Source: Emydura subglobosa
Lineage: Eukaryota; Chordata; Testudines; Chelidae
Assembly: GCA_007922225.1 (NCBI GenBank)
Contig: ML680053.1
Location: 6,502,164-6,566,163, forward strand
Length of the DNA: 64,000 nucleotides
Reading direction: 5' to 3'
Shown: positions 1 to 10,285 of the stretch, piece by piece
Position numbering within the stretch: position 1 is the stretch's first letter
How the letters are laid out: the number at the start of each line of letters is the position of its first letter
The notes under the pieces: generated by a model
Database searches by the model: none
What the model was told of the DNA's origin: nothing
The model's input: the letters and a program-made list of their open reading frames with translations, nothing else
Translations under genes and position numbers: made by a program

Positions 1-76
1 GTCAAAAATCAAGGAAGATTAAAACTGGACGATAAAGAGAGGCATTTTTGAAGGCCTAACTGGAGTTGTCACTTAC

Positions 77-346
77 CAGTTTCAGTGTTTTCATGTTCCG
101 TATCGGTGAGGGTGAGGTTGGAGTTGGCTCGGCTCGAGAGACAGGAGCTGCGGCCCGACTTGGTATTGCGTCCCCAGAGTCTCACCGGGTGCTCCGGCGA
201 TATGACGGCATCTGCCTCGGTGTCAGCGTCTGAGCCGGCGCTAATGGAGTAGCCGCAGTGAGGCAGCCCTATATCAGTCCTGTACAACGTCCCGTGTGTG
301 GGCGTCACGTCATCAAGGCCCAGCTCTCGTAAGGAGAAGTTGGCTC
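77..346 (-). CDS. TENM4: Teneurin-4 second coding exon
   Basis: This 270-nt exon continues the cytoplasmic N-terminal teneurin domain, about residues 75-164. The acceptor on the minus strand reads ctctcctag|GAGCC, so a glycine codon split in phase 1 joins the ATG exon and the next residues are [10 protein letters not shown]. Further blocks typical of TENM4 follow: [16 protein letters not shown], an acidic SDADTEAD run, [11 protein letters not shown], and [20 protein letters not shown]. The donor is G|GTAAGTG just below 77, again phase 1, and exon length is a multiple of three, so skipping it would preserve the frame. The open frame extends a few codons past the acceptor to an ATG, but those codons are intronic. 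The downstream exons carrying the proline-rich region, transmembrane helix, EGF repeats and YD shell lie outside the window. Confidence 0.95.
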
Positions 347-435
347 CTAGGAGAGAGTACAGCATTGTGGCTTTCAATCAAACACGACTATTTTTTCCGT
401 CCAGCATTTGAATAAGTGGATAAGCAGGTGGTATA

Positions 436-568
436 GGTTTTTAAGAGCAGATTAGACAAACCTCTGTCAGGGATGGTCTAGATAATACCCAGTCCTACCT
501 CAGCACGAGGTGCTAGACTAGACGACCTACTGAGGTCCCTTCCATGCCTACATTTCTGTGATTCTACA
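436..568 (+). mobile_element. CR1 LINE 3'-end fragment
   Basis: The stretch reads through the conserved CR1 tail, with gactagatgacct-like and gaggtcccttcca-like blocks and a terminal attctacag. It is 5'-truncated, as is usual for CR1. It lies in the intron about 90 bp upstream of the second coding exon's acceptor, antisense to TENM4. Confidence 0.8.
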
Positions 569-1280
569 GTCAAGTACAAGAGCAGAAGACAGCAACTCCT
601 GAGTTCTAATCCCTCACCTGACAGTGACTTGCTACGTGGGCCTTTGTCGGGCAAGAGATTTAGGCCCAAATGTTCAAAACTGGCTTCTGACTTTGAATGC
701 CTGAGCTGAGGCACTATGGGCTTGATTTTCAGAGGTGGTGAGCAGCTGCAGCTCCCACTGCAAACTAGGCCCTAGGTGTCTCAAGTCAGCCAGTCAGACA
801 TTTGAAGAATGGTGATGATGTGCCTTACCGCCCGCTTCAGATATTGTGAGGATTCAATGATGCGTTTGAACACCACTATGAGTATGAAAAACACTATGTC
901 GATGATAACTATGAGCAGTGCTACTCAACAACTGATGAGACACCTGTTATTAGCCCTGACCTACGACTCTGTGCACTGTGGTATAATGACTAGTGAATTT
1001 TCAGTGCTAGTGAGCAAAACACAGCTTCACCATTTCTTCTGTAATTTACTACAAAAAGTTATGATAAATACAACAGCTGTTTTTCACACTCTTTCTTTTG
1101 AGGACTATCATGGCACTGGCATTTCTTGTAACTGATTTATTTAATCTTTCGTGTCTTTAAATCTTTACTAACTCACTCATAAATAGCTGGTTTGTCATTT
1201 ACTTTTAATAATAAATGGCAACTGTTTCACCCTTCCCAGAGAAGTGCTGGGTAACGTTTGCTTCCTTGCTGTACTACAGC

Positions 1281-1400
1281 CCTCCTGTGTGACATCAGAC
1301 AAGTCATTTGGCCTCTCTGTGCCTTGGTTTTCTCATCTGCAAAATGGGAAAAATGCTCACCACAGTAGTGAAAAGTATTGCTAAATAAGTAGTGTTCACA
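1281..1400 (+). repeat. MIR-like SINE fragment
   Basis: The core contains cctgtgtgacatcagacaag, then a form of the cctctctgtgcctcagttt block and a catctgcaaaatggg block. This order and orientation match MIR-type CORE-SINEs. It is diverged and lacks a recognisable tRNA-derived head. Confidence 0.6.
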
Positions 1401-1499
1401 TCCCTCACGCATCAGGATGCCTCATCATCAGTGAGTGAGCCAGCAAATGAGCAAAGTAACCAAACGCAAGGAGCAGTAGCTGTTTAGCAGCACACAGCA

Positions 1500-1700
1500 A
1501 AACTACACAAAAATCTCACCAAGCATTTATACCGTGCCTTACAACGTACTTTACAAATATCAGTTATTTACCCCTTGTGAGGTAGCTGAGTATTATTATC
1601 CCATTTTACAGATACGGAAAACAACAGAGAAGTTAGGTGACTTTCCCAAGGTGACATAGTGATAAAATTCCTGTCTCTTTGTCCCCTCCTTTAACCAGTA
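1500..1700 (-). repeat. MIR/L2-tail SINE fragment
   Basis: Read on the plus strand it contains a ctttacaaat segment, cccattttacagatacgg and gtgactttcccaaggtgac. These are the reverse complement of the MIR core followed by its tail. It lies about 100 bp from the plus-strand MIR above. Confidence 0.6.
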
Positions 1701-2944
1701 GACAATTTAAAAGTTTAAATGTAATGGGAGGAAGGGGGGGGAGGGGACTTTTAAGACAGACAGAATATAATAACTCCAAGAAGATTTTGACCAGAACAGG
1801 CCAGCTCTAGGGGGAAGTAATATGAGACTTTTAGTGATCGGCAAGGGTTAGGCTTTCATTTTCCATACCAACACATAGGGGGCAATTCCAGTACTGTCAA
1901 ATATTAATGGCGCACTGATTCAGCGCTGACGCAGAGGTGAGAGCGCCTCCTCTGGAATCACTGCAAATACATCTTGTGATCCCTTGTGGGATCTGGGTTT
2001 CTCTGGAGGTCTCACATCCAAAAGCTAACCACTCACAACGCAGCTTAGCTTATTTCACTCTGACATAATTAAGGCAGAGGTTATTCCACTGCAAATAGAT
2101 CCAGTTGTTTTGCTGGCTAAAAATATAACCTGAAAATGACTCCTGAGTTCATGTCTAGTTACCTGCAGAGCTTCATAATCAGTCCACGACAGGGTGAATG
2201 GGGATTCAGTTATTAGCACTCTGTTCAGAAAGTTGTGCTGAAAAGCTGGGGAGAGCAATTAGTGGAGCAATTACTGGCTCCCTTCTAATCCACATTTATT
2301 TATTAATGTACATTCTCTTTTTTCAGCATTCATTGTCTTTAAAAGCCTTTGGCATCCTGTGAATAGCTTTATCTGCATTGTGTATTTACCTGACATAATG
2401 CACCCCTGCCTCTGCCCTACCGTATGCCACAATCTGATGGATTCATGAAATGTTTTGGACCAGTTGGGGGCATCAGTCCCTGTGTCTTGGCCAAACTCCA
2501 ACTTGGGTAATTATATTCTGTCTAACTAACCGCCCTTGTACTTTCACTTGGATACTGCAGTCTTCATGTCCTGTTGCTATGCCCTGTGATACAGCTCCCA
2601 TGTTTCACCTCAGAGGCGGCAGAAACTTCAGTGGCAGGCAAAGTGATTCTTATAGTTGTAGAGCCCAGTCCTGATCCCTTTACTTAGCCAGACTCTTGGG
2701 ATGCATCTGTCACGCTGTCTGACGTGGCTCATGACCGTGAATGCCTACTGTGATGCTGGCTGGATTGGGAGGGGGGGGCATTTGTGATATTATTTAACAT
2801 CAATATGTCAAAATCTTAATAATAATTCATATGAAATATGCTGTGTCAGGTACGGTTAGAAAGGCTGTAATGTGCTAAGTAAGATGATAATGTTTATGTT
2901 CATGTGTTATATGTGTAATGGAAGTTATGGATATGTTTGTATCT

Positions 2945-3790
2945 GTATTTCAACTTGTGCTGTGTTTCTGGGTGAAACCTCAGACAGGATGGCTGCAGCA
3001 CTAGCCTGCTTAATGGCCTATTAAAGAAATTCACAGGTACAATGGGCCCAGGGAGAGAAGCCAGGGATATACCTGATGAGTCACCAGGACTTACTCATGT
3101 GAACCTGGACTCCATCTTATTCCTCTAAATTTCCACAAGCAGCGTGGCAAAGGCCAAAGGACATAAAAGGCAGCTGCATCACATCCATTTTGTCTTCAGT
3201 CATCAGTCTTCACCTTCCTCTGGATCAACTCATCTACAACTAAACTGAACTGAAGCTGTGAAACAAAGGACTGAGACCCATCCAGATACTGGATTTACAC
3301 CAGAGGGACTATACAAACCTGCAAACTTCACAATTCTATTAGAAACCTGATGTAAATGGACTTTCCAATCAATTGTATGTATCTGATTGCTTTAATCATT
3401 TAACACTTCTCTTATAGTTTGTTTCTTTCCTTTTATAATAAACCTTTAGTTTTATTTACTAAAGGATTGGCTGGCAGCGTGGTATTTGGGGTAATATCTA
3501 AACTTATATTGATCTGGTACTGTGGCTGACCCTTTGGGGTCAAGAGAAACCTTTTTGGTAAAGAGCATAGAGTTTTAAATAACTGATCTCTTTACTGGAC
3601 CTAGTGACAGACTGGGAGCCAGAGACTGAAATGCAGTAAAGGGGGCTATGTATATTTTTATTTTAGCTTCTTGATAACCAGTGTGGAAAATCAGAAGTAT
3701 TGTTTGTGGCTGGTTGGGAAGTCTGACTTCAGTGTCACCCACCAGTGTTGGGAGAATCTGCTCTCCTTTTGCAGCCTGCCCTGACCTTGG
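2945..3790 (+). mobile_element. LTR-like sequence (probable old endogenous-retroviral LTR), plus orientation
   Basis: A TATA-like acataaaagg (about 3162), then a T-rich stretch with the polyadenylation signal aataaa near 3440, and a following ggattggctggcagcgtgg block suggest U3-R-U5 order. No coding region accompanies it, so it would be a solo LTR. Edges are uncertain, because I found no clean TG...CA pair with duplicated flanks. The aataaacctttagtt block recurs in inverted form in the neighbour at 3790-4440. Confidence 0.4.
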
Positions 3791-4440
3791 CATTTTCAGA
3801 TGGCTACCCTAGGCATGGATGGGTCACAACCTACCTCAGGGCAGACTGTCAGAAAACAGGGCAGACACCCCAAACTGGTGGTGTAATCTATAATTAGATT
3901 TCACCAAGCCAGTGACAAATGTGAACTGTTGGATCACTATGCCAGTCTTACCAGCCCTTAGATCCTCCAGCCTATTTTGCCACCCAGACAAACTGAACTT
4001 GTGATAATGGTCACATAAACATAAAAGTCACACCACATCAGGTTGCTCCCAGTCCACTTACCCCAGTTCAACCTGCAGTCTAGATCTAACCCCAAAGACA
4101 ACACTGGCAACCAATTCTACAATAAACTAACTAAAGCTTTATGAGCTAAGAAAAAAGAATGAGAGCTATTAAGAGGTCAAAGCAGGTAAAATATATGCAC
4201 AGGTGAGTCACAGTTTAATTCCAAATGGTGGCAGTGATGTAATAAACTGCCAGTTTCCCAAAAGTCTTTTCGGAGTACCCAGATTGTCTCTGAGAATCTC
4301 TGCTTCGCATCTGGTACACTTCTCTGTAAAAGTTCAAATGGTCTAGAGACACAGGATCTTTCCTGGAATCCATACTTATAACTTCTTCTCCCAGACAACT
4401 AGCTAACAGTGTCACTCTCCACCTGGGCTTTTCCTATGAT
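3790..4440 (-). mobile_element. LTR-like sequence related to its neighbour, minus orientation
   Basis: Read on the minus strand, cataaagctttagttag and gttgccagtgttgtctttgg align with the aataaacctttagtt and gctggcagcgtggtatttgg blocks of the plus-strand neighbour, at roughly two thirds identity by eye. It looks like the same or a sister repeat family in opposite orientation. No coding region is present. Confidence 0.4.
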
Positions 4441-4777
4441 GAGGAGGAGTGAGGAATGCATTTTGAATCTTTGACCTCCAGTCATCACACTCAATGACCA
4501 CTTGCTTTGAAATTAGCACTTTTCTGTTGAAGTTTTTAATTTGCTTCTTTCTCATTTGATGGGTTTAGTTACAGGGGTGTATACAATGGAAATGTTTGCT
4601 ACTACCTTATAATGGGATACTGATAAGTGAAAACAATGCAAGTAACATCCCACTAGTTTTCATGATGTTTAAACACCAAATACACTCATATATTTAACAA
4701 TCACTTTGATCTATACTAATAGATAAATTAATTGACATGGGGTTCTGGCATGAGCTGGTAGCTGGTCTGCCAGCATC

Positions 4778-5546
4778 ACAACATCTACGCTGCAAAACAA
4801 CCCCAAAAAACCCTGCAGCAGAGACACTCAAACCATGGGTCATGGGGGTCTGGGTTTTGAGACACTCATCTTCGCCAAGTTTCAGAGAAAAGCTCCAGCC
4901 CAAGTGGGAATGTTTACACTAGTGGTTTTCAATTTTTCCAGACTACTGTATCCCTTTCAGGAGTCTGATTTGTCTTGCGTACCCCAAGTTTCATCTCACT
5001 TAAAAACTACTTGCTTACAAAATCAGACATGAAAATACTAAAGCGTCCAGCACACTAGTATTGAAAAATTGCTTACTGTCTCATTTTTACTATATTATTC
5101 TTAAATAAATTGATTGCAATATAGACATTGTACATACATGTCAGTGTGATACTTGAGTCTGGGTTTCACTTGTGAGCCTTGTCTGAAGCCCCAGCCCCAG
5201 GCAGAGGGACCAAAGCATTTAACTCAGCTTCATGGGGCCCCCTGTGGTGTGGGGCTCAGGACAATTGCCTGCTTGTCACCCCCGAATGCTGGCCCTGCAC
5301 TTGCAACCCCCCTAAACCCATCCCATGACCCTCCAGGTGGTGCAACCCTAGACTGCGAAACACTGAGTTGAGTACTCCTAGGAAAACCTCTGTGTACCTT
5401 GAGGGGTACGCGTACCCTGATTGAGAACAACTGGTCTACACTGCTATTTTTAACCCCAAAGTGCAAGTCCTGCAAGCCCCAGTCAGTTGACCCAGGCTTT
5501 GAGATGTGCTGCTGGGTTCATCTGGTTTTTTGCAGCATAGATGTAT
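4778..5546. mobile_element. Harbinger-type MITE interrupted by a hAT
   Basis: The left end reads caacatctacgctgcaaaa and the reverse complement of the right end reads gatacatctatgctgcaaaa, giving an imperfect terminal inverted repeat of the gtctacactgcaaa type. With the 514-bp hAT removed, the flanks rejoin to a MITE of about 250 bp. No coding capacity is visible. Confidence 0.6.
4920..5433. mobile_element. Non-autonomous hAT transposon
   Basis: The ends are tagtggttttcaa and, reversed, cagttgttctcaa, which is the CAGTGGTTCTCAA style of hAT terminal repeat. An 8-bp target duplication flanks it: gtttacac at 4912-4919 and gtctacac at 5434-5441, seven of eight matching. There is no transposase. 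It sits inside the MITE at 4778-5546 and is therefore younger than it. Confidence 0.8.
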
Positions 5547-7257
5547 CCTTAATCACTTCAAACTCTCATTGGACGCAGTTTGTACACTAAACTAGAAAAA
5601 CACTATGAGAAGTGCTGTAATAAATTTAAGATGGCTCTAATTATTACATCCACCAAAATTGACTGGGGCAGAAAGACCTCTCATTATTTTTTAGTATCAA
5701 AATGGGCTAAGACCAAAACCCCATAACGAAACTCAGGATGCAGATCCCAGTCCAGGTGGCAGTTCCCAGCTCATTCTTGTTTCTACAATTATTTGAATTT
5801 GAACCCATTAACCTGGGGACAGTTGTGGCTCGATCTCAACTGTGAACCATTATGTTCAGGTGCATTTGGTTCTGCTCATCGGAGAGATACCAAGTTCCAC
5901 TCTTGGCCTTGCTGTTGGATTCAGGGCTCAGTTTTGCACCCATCCCTACTCCAAAGCCATATTAAAGCTTGTGATTTCCCTCAATTTTCCAACTGTTGAT
6001 GTTATGCAAAATTGGCCAACGCAGAAAACAACACTATTCTAAATTATATTCTGGATTTTGTGGATTACAGCTGCAGGAGAGCTGGCCCAGCACAAGGTCA
6101 CTTCTCCTCACAGGTAACCTCTGTACAGTGAATTATCCACTAACGACAGGCAGCTGGCATTTTGTTTTTTCTCTGAATAGGGAAACATCTGCTTAATTCA
6201 ATTAGCTATGGAGCTCCCAGTGGAAAGAGGGAAGGGAAGAGGATGCACGGAAGGAGATAGAGTGATAGACCAGTGGACTTGACACCAGCTCCAAATAAAA
6301 GCAGAGAAGAAACTCTTCAATGTGAGAAGAAAATAACTGTGGGTCAGCTGGTTGAGGCACTACGGTCTGGAACTCTCAGAGTACATAAACTGTTCTTGAA
6401 CTTTACACCTGTGTAATTAACTTAAATAGATTAAGCTTTCTGACAGAGGTGAGAGGCAGGGATACTTGTGGCTCATCTGCTCCACCAAACCTTCGGAGCC
6501 AGCTAAGAGAGCACAGAGCAAGCCTGTGATAAATTAATCCAGATAACACTGCTGTGTTCTCATACCAAATAACATGCACTCCTGTACCACAGCCTCACGC
6601 AGCAAGTGAACTTGAACTGATTGCTTAAACAGAGGTAACTGCATCCTCGTCTCCACCCCACCAGTTCTACCTTTGGTCCAGACCCCAGAGTGATGATTAG
6701 GCCTACACTCTATGGGTCACCAGACAGTTTAGGCTTTTGTTTTTGCCTCCACATTGCAGATTTTAGTCCCACCGATCAACTATCAGAAGTCCTCTTCCCT
6801 CCTGTAACAATCCACTCTCAACAACCTCAAAACACGTCAATGAGCAGTTTGAGTGATGTTCCCCAGCAACAGCAACTCATAAATTATGAAAAATGACTGC
6901 TGCAATTAACTGAAAATCAAATTTATTTGCAATAAAGAGCATGAGACACATCGATTTTCATACTCTATGCTCAGTGTAGCCTTTTAAGCTGGGAGAACTC
7001 AAGTCAATAAAAGGAAGATAATAAATATCTGAAACTTTTTAATTCAGGTCTGGTCTATTTTTTCTGTGCTGACTTGCACCATTTGCTTTCTTGGCACACT
7101 CACCCTGGCTAAAACCATTTAAATGCTGACTTGTTTATTTACTGAATTTATTCAGTCAATTTGAAATGTTTCCCTCCTTTCTAACTCCCAGTTCAACTCT
7201 AGAAAAAATTCATTTGGTCTTGTTTGTATCAAGCAAAAGTATCATAAGCTAATAGAG

Positions 7258-7342
7258 CCAGGTCTTCAGCTAGTACATATCAGTGTAAGCTCCACCAAAG
7301 TCAACAGAGGTACACTGGTGTAACCAACTGAGAATCTGGCCC
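7258..7342. repeat. Palindromic MITE-like fragment (tcaacagagg/accaaagtca family)
   Basis: The segment runs from ggtcttcagctagtacat through caaagtcaacagagg to an inverse copy, caactgagaatctggccc. The two ends are imperfect inverse repeats around a centre derived from a ttgaagtcaatgg core. Similar segments recur through the window. Confidence 0.5.
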
Positions 7343-7435
7343 ATAAAATCTATGGCCAATCACAGATCTAAGGAGATAGGAAATTTCGAGCATGGAGGAG
7401 AAGAAAGAAAATTATAAAATGACAAAATCTGTCGG

Positions 7436-7560
7436 TGCAGTGCGGTCTAATGGTTAGAGAAGGCAACTAGGCGTCTGGAGTCCTGGAATCTGTTCCTGGC
7501 TCTGTAACCTTAAGCAAGTCACTTAACTTCATTTTGACTCAGTTTAGCTAACTATAATAA
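7436..7560 (+). repeat. tRNA-derived SINE (MIR-like) with intact head
   Basis: The 5' part, gcggtctaatggttagag, is a pol III A-box-like tRNA-derived head. It is followed by ctggagtcctggaatctgt, then a form of the gcaagtcacttaac core and the ttttgactcagttt block. It is one of the better preserved SINE copies here. There is no evidence of an active tRNA gene. Confidence 0.65.
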
Positions 7561-8284
7561 TTCACAGCTACCCAGCCGGGAGAATATATTGGAGGGAGCA
7601 ATCTTACTCTACCTGTGGAACAGGCTTGATAATCTAACAGGTCTTTTTTTTTGGTCTGTAACTTCACAGGTACCTTAGAGACTGAGAAGTGTTTTTGAGA
7701 TCCGAGGTTGGAGGACGCTATATAATTGCAAACAATTATTCAATTTGTTATTGCCCCTCACAATTTCTCTGAAGAACAAAGAGCGTGACTCTGGGCACAT
7801 GGCTGGTTCTGCAACTAGCTTGCCTTGTGTACGTGCATAAAATACTAGACTTGCATGCAATACTGTGATAGTGCCACACGCAAGTTAGATGTGCACAGTT
7901 GTGTGCATCCACCTTTGAGAATCTGACCCTATAAGTAGTGCAGGGTATACTAACAGCAGCCTATGTCAGTCTTTCTGTTCATCATTTGAACTACTGCATG
8001 TTCCATTTGCTTTGGTTGCCCATTTCACATGTTCCTGGATTGACAGGAAACCCTGTTTCTTCCAACTTAAGACACTGTCTGTGCTCCACTGTTCACGGTG
8101 TAGTTTCTGTGTGCAACCTATGCTCACACAGTGTGGCTCTGTGTCTCCGTCTATTGGCTAGAGCATCTACAGATGTTTATGACTCTGCTACTGCTTCCAT
8201 GCTACTGAACCTGGTCTTTCAGTTCAGGGCATAGATGCTCAAGCTCAAGAGGTCCGAGGTTCAATCACTGCTGACAAACTGTCC

Positions 8285-9790
8285 AGGGACTCCATTACAT
8301 ATTGTGACACATACGGCACCCCCTGTACACTCTTATGGTGTGATTTGTGCATCATTTATGTTCACCCTTAGAGTGTAACTGTATTGTTTAATGCAAAGTA
8401 TGTTATATAAGGTCTTTTTGGAATGCTCATCATATACTGAACATTATTGTTATAGGAATATGTTTCTTCCAATGTCATATGTGTGCTTATGAGGCTCTTC
8501 TATGTCATATTCCCAAATGTGTGTCTCACGTTGCTTCAGGGAGATCCAGGTAAACACTGAGGGCAGAGAAGGTCCTTCACGCCTCACTAAGGCATGCATA
8601 AAACAACCCAGGAACAATGGACTGGCCTAAGCATCTAATAAGGTAATGCCCATTTGACTGAAGTGGAGGAAACCATGCTGAACATTGCTGGTCACCTGAC
8701 CCCAGGGGGTGGCGGAGAAACACATTAAAGGAGGAGACATTTTGGTATCTCAAGCTCTCTCTTGCAATCCATCTATAAGACAACATCAAGACTGTCCACC
8801 GGGGGGAAGCCTAGTTGGGGGCTGACCAATCAACCTGTGGTGAGAACCATTCAAAGACTGTAAGGCTACTAAAGTGTTACATTTAGTTTAGAACGTGATT
8901 TGCCTTTTATTTACTTTTGATCCAATCTGATTTATAATCCTCTGGTCTATAATCATTTAAAATCTTTATGTACTTAATAAACTTGTTTGTTTGTTTTATC
9001 TAAAGCAGTGCATGTGGTTTGGGTGTGTGTAGAGACTTAAAGGGACAGCGCTGGTGCGTATCAATTTCTTTGATAAATTGATGGACATAAGTTTGCAGAG
9101 TCCAGTGAGCAGCACCGAACTCTGTAAGGCAGCAGTTCCTAGGGTTGCATCTGGGACTTCTGGTGTTTACTGGGGTCATTCTATTGCATAATCCTATGAG
9201 TGGCTGGCCAGAAGCACTCACTCACTAAGGCAGGGGTTGGCAACCTGCAGCACGCGTACCAAAGATGGCACGCACGCCAACTTTGAGCGGCACGCAGCAC
9301 CCAGGCCGGAGCCGTGCCGCTCCCAGCCCCAAGCAGCACTGCAGTTCCCCCACAACTGATGTAGCCCCGCCCCTTCTCCATATGGGCCGAACCGTGTCCC
9401 TAGCTGGGAGTGGTGTGGCCCCTGCAGGAACGGGCCTGCAGACCCGCTGCTGCCACTGCTGCCAGGAACGGGGCCACCCGCTCCACTGCCAGCTGGAACA
9501 GGGCCACAGACCCCCCCGCCGCCACCACTGCTGCCGGGAACAGGCCTACGGACCCCCCCTTGCGCCACTCCGGCACTGGGAGTGGGGCAGAGGGAAGATC
9601 TGGCATTGCCCTTGTTGAAGGTTGCTGCCGCCTGCACTAAGATAAGAGCCGCTTGCTTGCAGAAGGCTGTGCATGGGCTGACCCAGGAAGGGGAGTTAAC
9701 ATAGTATAGCAAGTGCAAGACAGGCTCTAGGAATGGGGGATTGGGGTGACGCAGTTATACTCCAGTCCAGACTGCAGAGGGGAACATCAC
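8285..9790 (+). mobile_element. Long LTR-like repeat carrying a hAT
   Basis: A region with no coding capacity carries a possible TATA (gttatataagg near 8401), then an AT-rich segment with aataaacttg near 8978 and a following gcagtgcatgtggtttgg block, resembling the R-U5 part of an old endogenous-retroviral LTR. Beyond it, gataaattgatggacataag continues the repeat. The hAT at 9231-9634 interrupts the downstream part. Both outer boundaries are uncertain. Confidence 0.4.
9231..9634. mobile_element. Non-autonomous hAT transposon, GC-rich
   Basis: It begins caggggttggcaacctgc and ends gaaggttgctgccgcctg, imperfect inverted ends of the CAGGGGTTGGCAACC type. The flanking 8 bp are cactaagg (9223-9230) and cactaaga (9635-9642), seven of eight matching. 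The interior is GC- and CpG-rich with repeated ccgctgctgcc-like units, which creates several meaningless open frames on both strands. No transposase is present. Confidence 0.8.
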
Positions 9791-9996
9791 ACATATGCAC
9801 ACCATAGGCAGAGGCTTTTTCTTCTAACAAAGGCATGCTGATCTTCCTCTAGTGTTTTCTCCCAGTGCTCTGTGCAATATCTTAAAGACATTCCTCTTTC
9901 TGAGTCTCAGAACCCTTCATAGCGTTGAGTTATTCCCCCAGCTACCTCTGGATTAATTCACACTGAGTACAGCAGCACCGGATGAAATGCACTTAC

Positions 9997-10285
9997 CTGT
10001 TCGGCAGAATTCATCAGCCTCCTGGTGTACCATGTCTTTGACCCGATTACTGTAGGTCAGCCTGGAGTCTTGATCGTAAGCCTTCAGCGTCTCACTGGAG
10101 CTGTAGGATTTTTGGGGTATTTTGCTGTCTTCGCTCTCTGCTGAGGAGCTGGTGTAGCGGCGCTCGGTGTCACGGCGCCTGGTGAGAGATCGGTACGGTT
10201 TTCTTTCTTTCACATCCATGGCACTCTTGTCTGACTCTTCAACATTAAAATGACGGTGTCTGTATGGTGATCAGATTGGAATAAT
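9997..10285 (-). CDS. TENM4: Teneurin-4 start-codon exon (first coding exon)
   Basis: Teneurins are large type II membrane proteins that act in cell adhesion and synapse wiring; this exon encodes the start of the cytoplasmic N-terminal domain. Reading the minus strand, ATG lies at 10217-10219 and 74 codons plus one base follow. The protein begins [16 protein letters not shown] and continues with a serine-rich stretch, the [14 protein letters not shown] block and a DEFCRTG end, matching vertebrate TENM4 better than TENM2 as I recall them. The basic RSLTRRR segment could bind nucleic acid or importin, which is inference. The donor is G|GTAAGT just below 9997 and leaves phase 1. The acceptor is a pyrimidine run ending CAG just above 10285, so about 66 nt of 5' UTR lie in this exon. 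The start context is strong (G at -3, G at +4). Gene identity is near certain; the 5' exon edge is inferred from the splice signal. Confidence 0.95.
10210..10245 (-). promoter_or_regulatory. Short upstream ORF overlapping the TENM4 start codon
   Basis: On the minus strand an ATG at 10243-10245 opens a frame of 11 codons that ends in TGA at 10210-10212. It runs in a different frame across the TENM4 ATG and stops seven nucleotides after the last base of that ATG. Its own start context is weak (T at -3 and T at +4), so most ribosomes should pass it. An overlapping uORF of this form can lower translation of the main frame; that role is inference. It is present only in transcripts that include all of this exon. 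Confidence 0.55.

Larger units (their letters stand above)
347..9996 (-). other. TENM4: TENM4 intron between the first two coding exons
   Basis: This 9.65-kb interval is bounded by GTAAGT at the ATG exon and a pyrimidine-rich CTCTCCTAG acceptor at the second coding exon. It contains a CR1 tail, MIR fragments, two inverted LTR-like sequences, a MITE carrying a hAT, a tRNA-derived SINE and a long LTR-like sequence carrying another hAT, each listed separately. Stretches 569-1280, 1701-2940, 4441-4777, 5547-7257 and 7570-8284 show no gene or clear repeat to me apart from small fragments. Short open frames there are not supported as genes. Confidence 0.9.

Noticed and set aside
69..377. Open frame longer than the exon at 77-346, starting at an ATG upstream
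   Set aside because: The extra codons at both ends are intronic; the splice signals and TENM4 protein order fix the exon edges.
7436..7510. A tRNA gene
   Set aside because: The A-box-like head belongs to a MIR-like SINE. There is no cloverleaf or anticodon arm of a functional tRNA.
9218..9718. 166-codon open frame on the minus strand and overlapping frames on both strands
   Set aside because: They are by-products of the GC-rich interior of the hAT at 9231-9634, with low-complexity G/A/P/S-rich translations.
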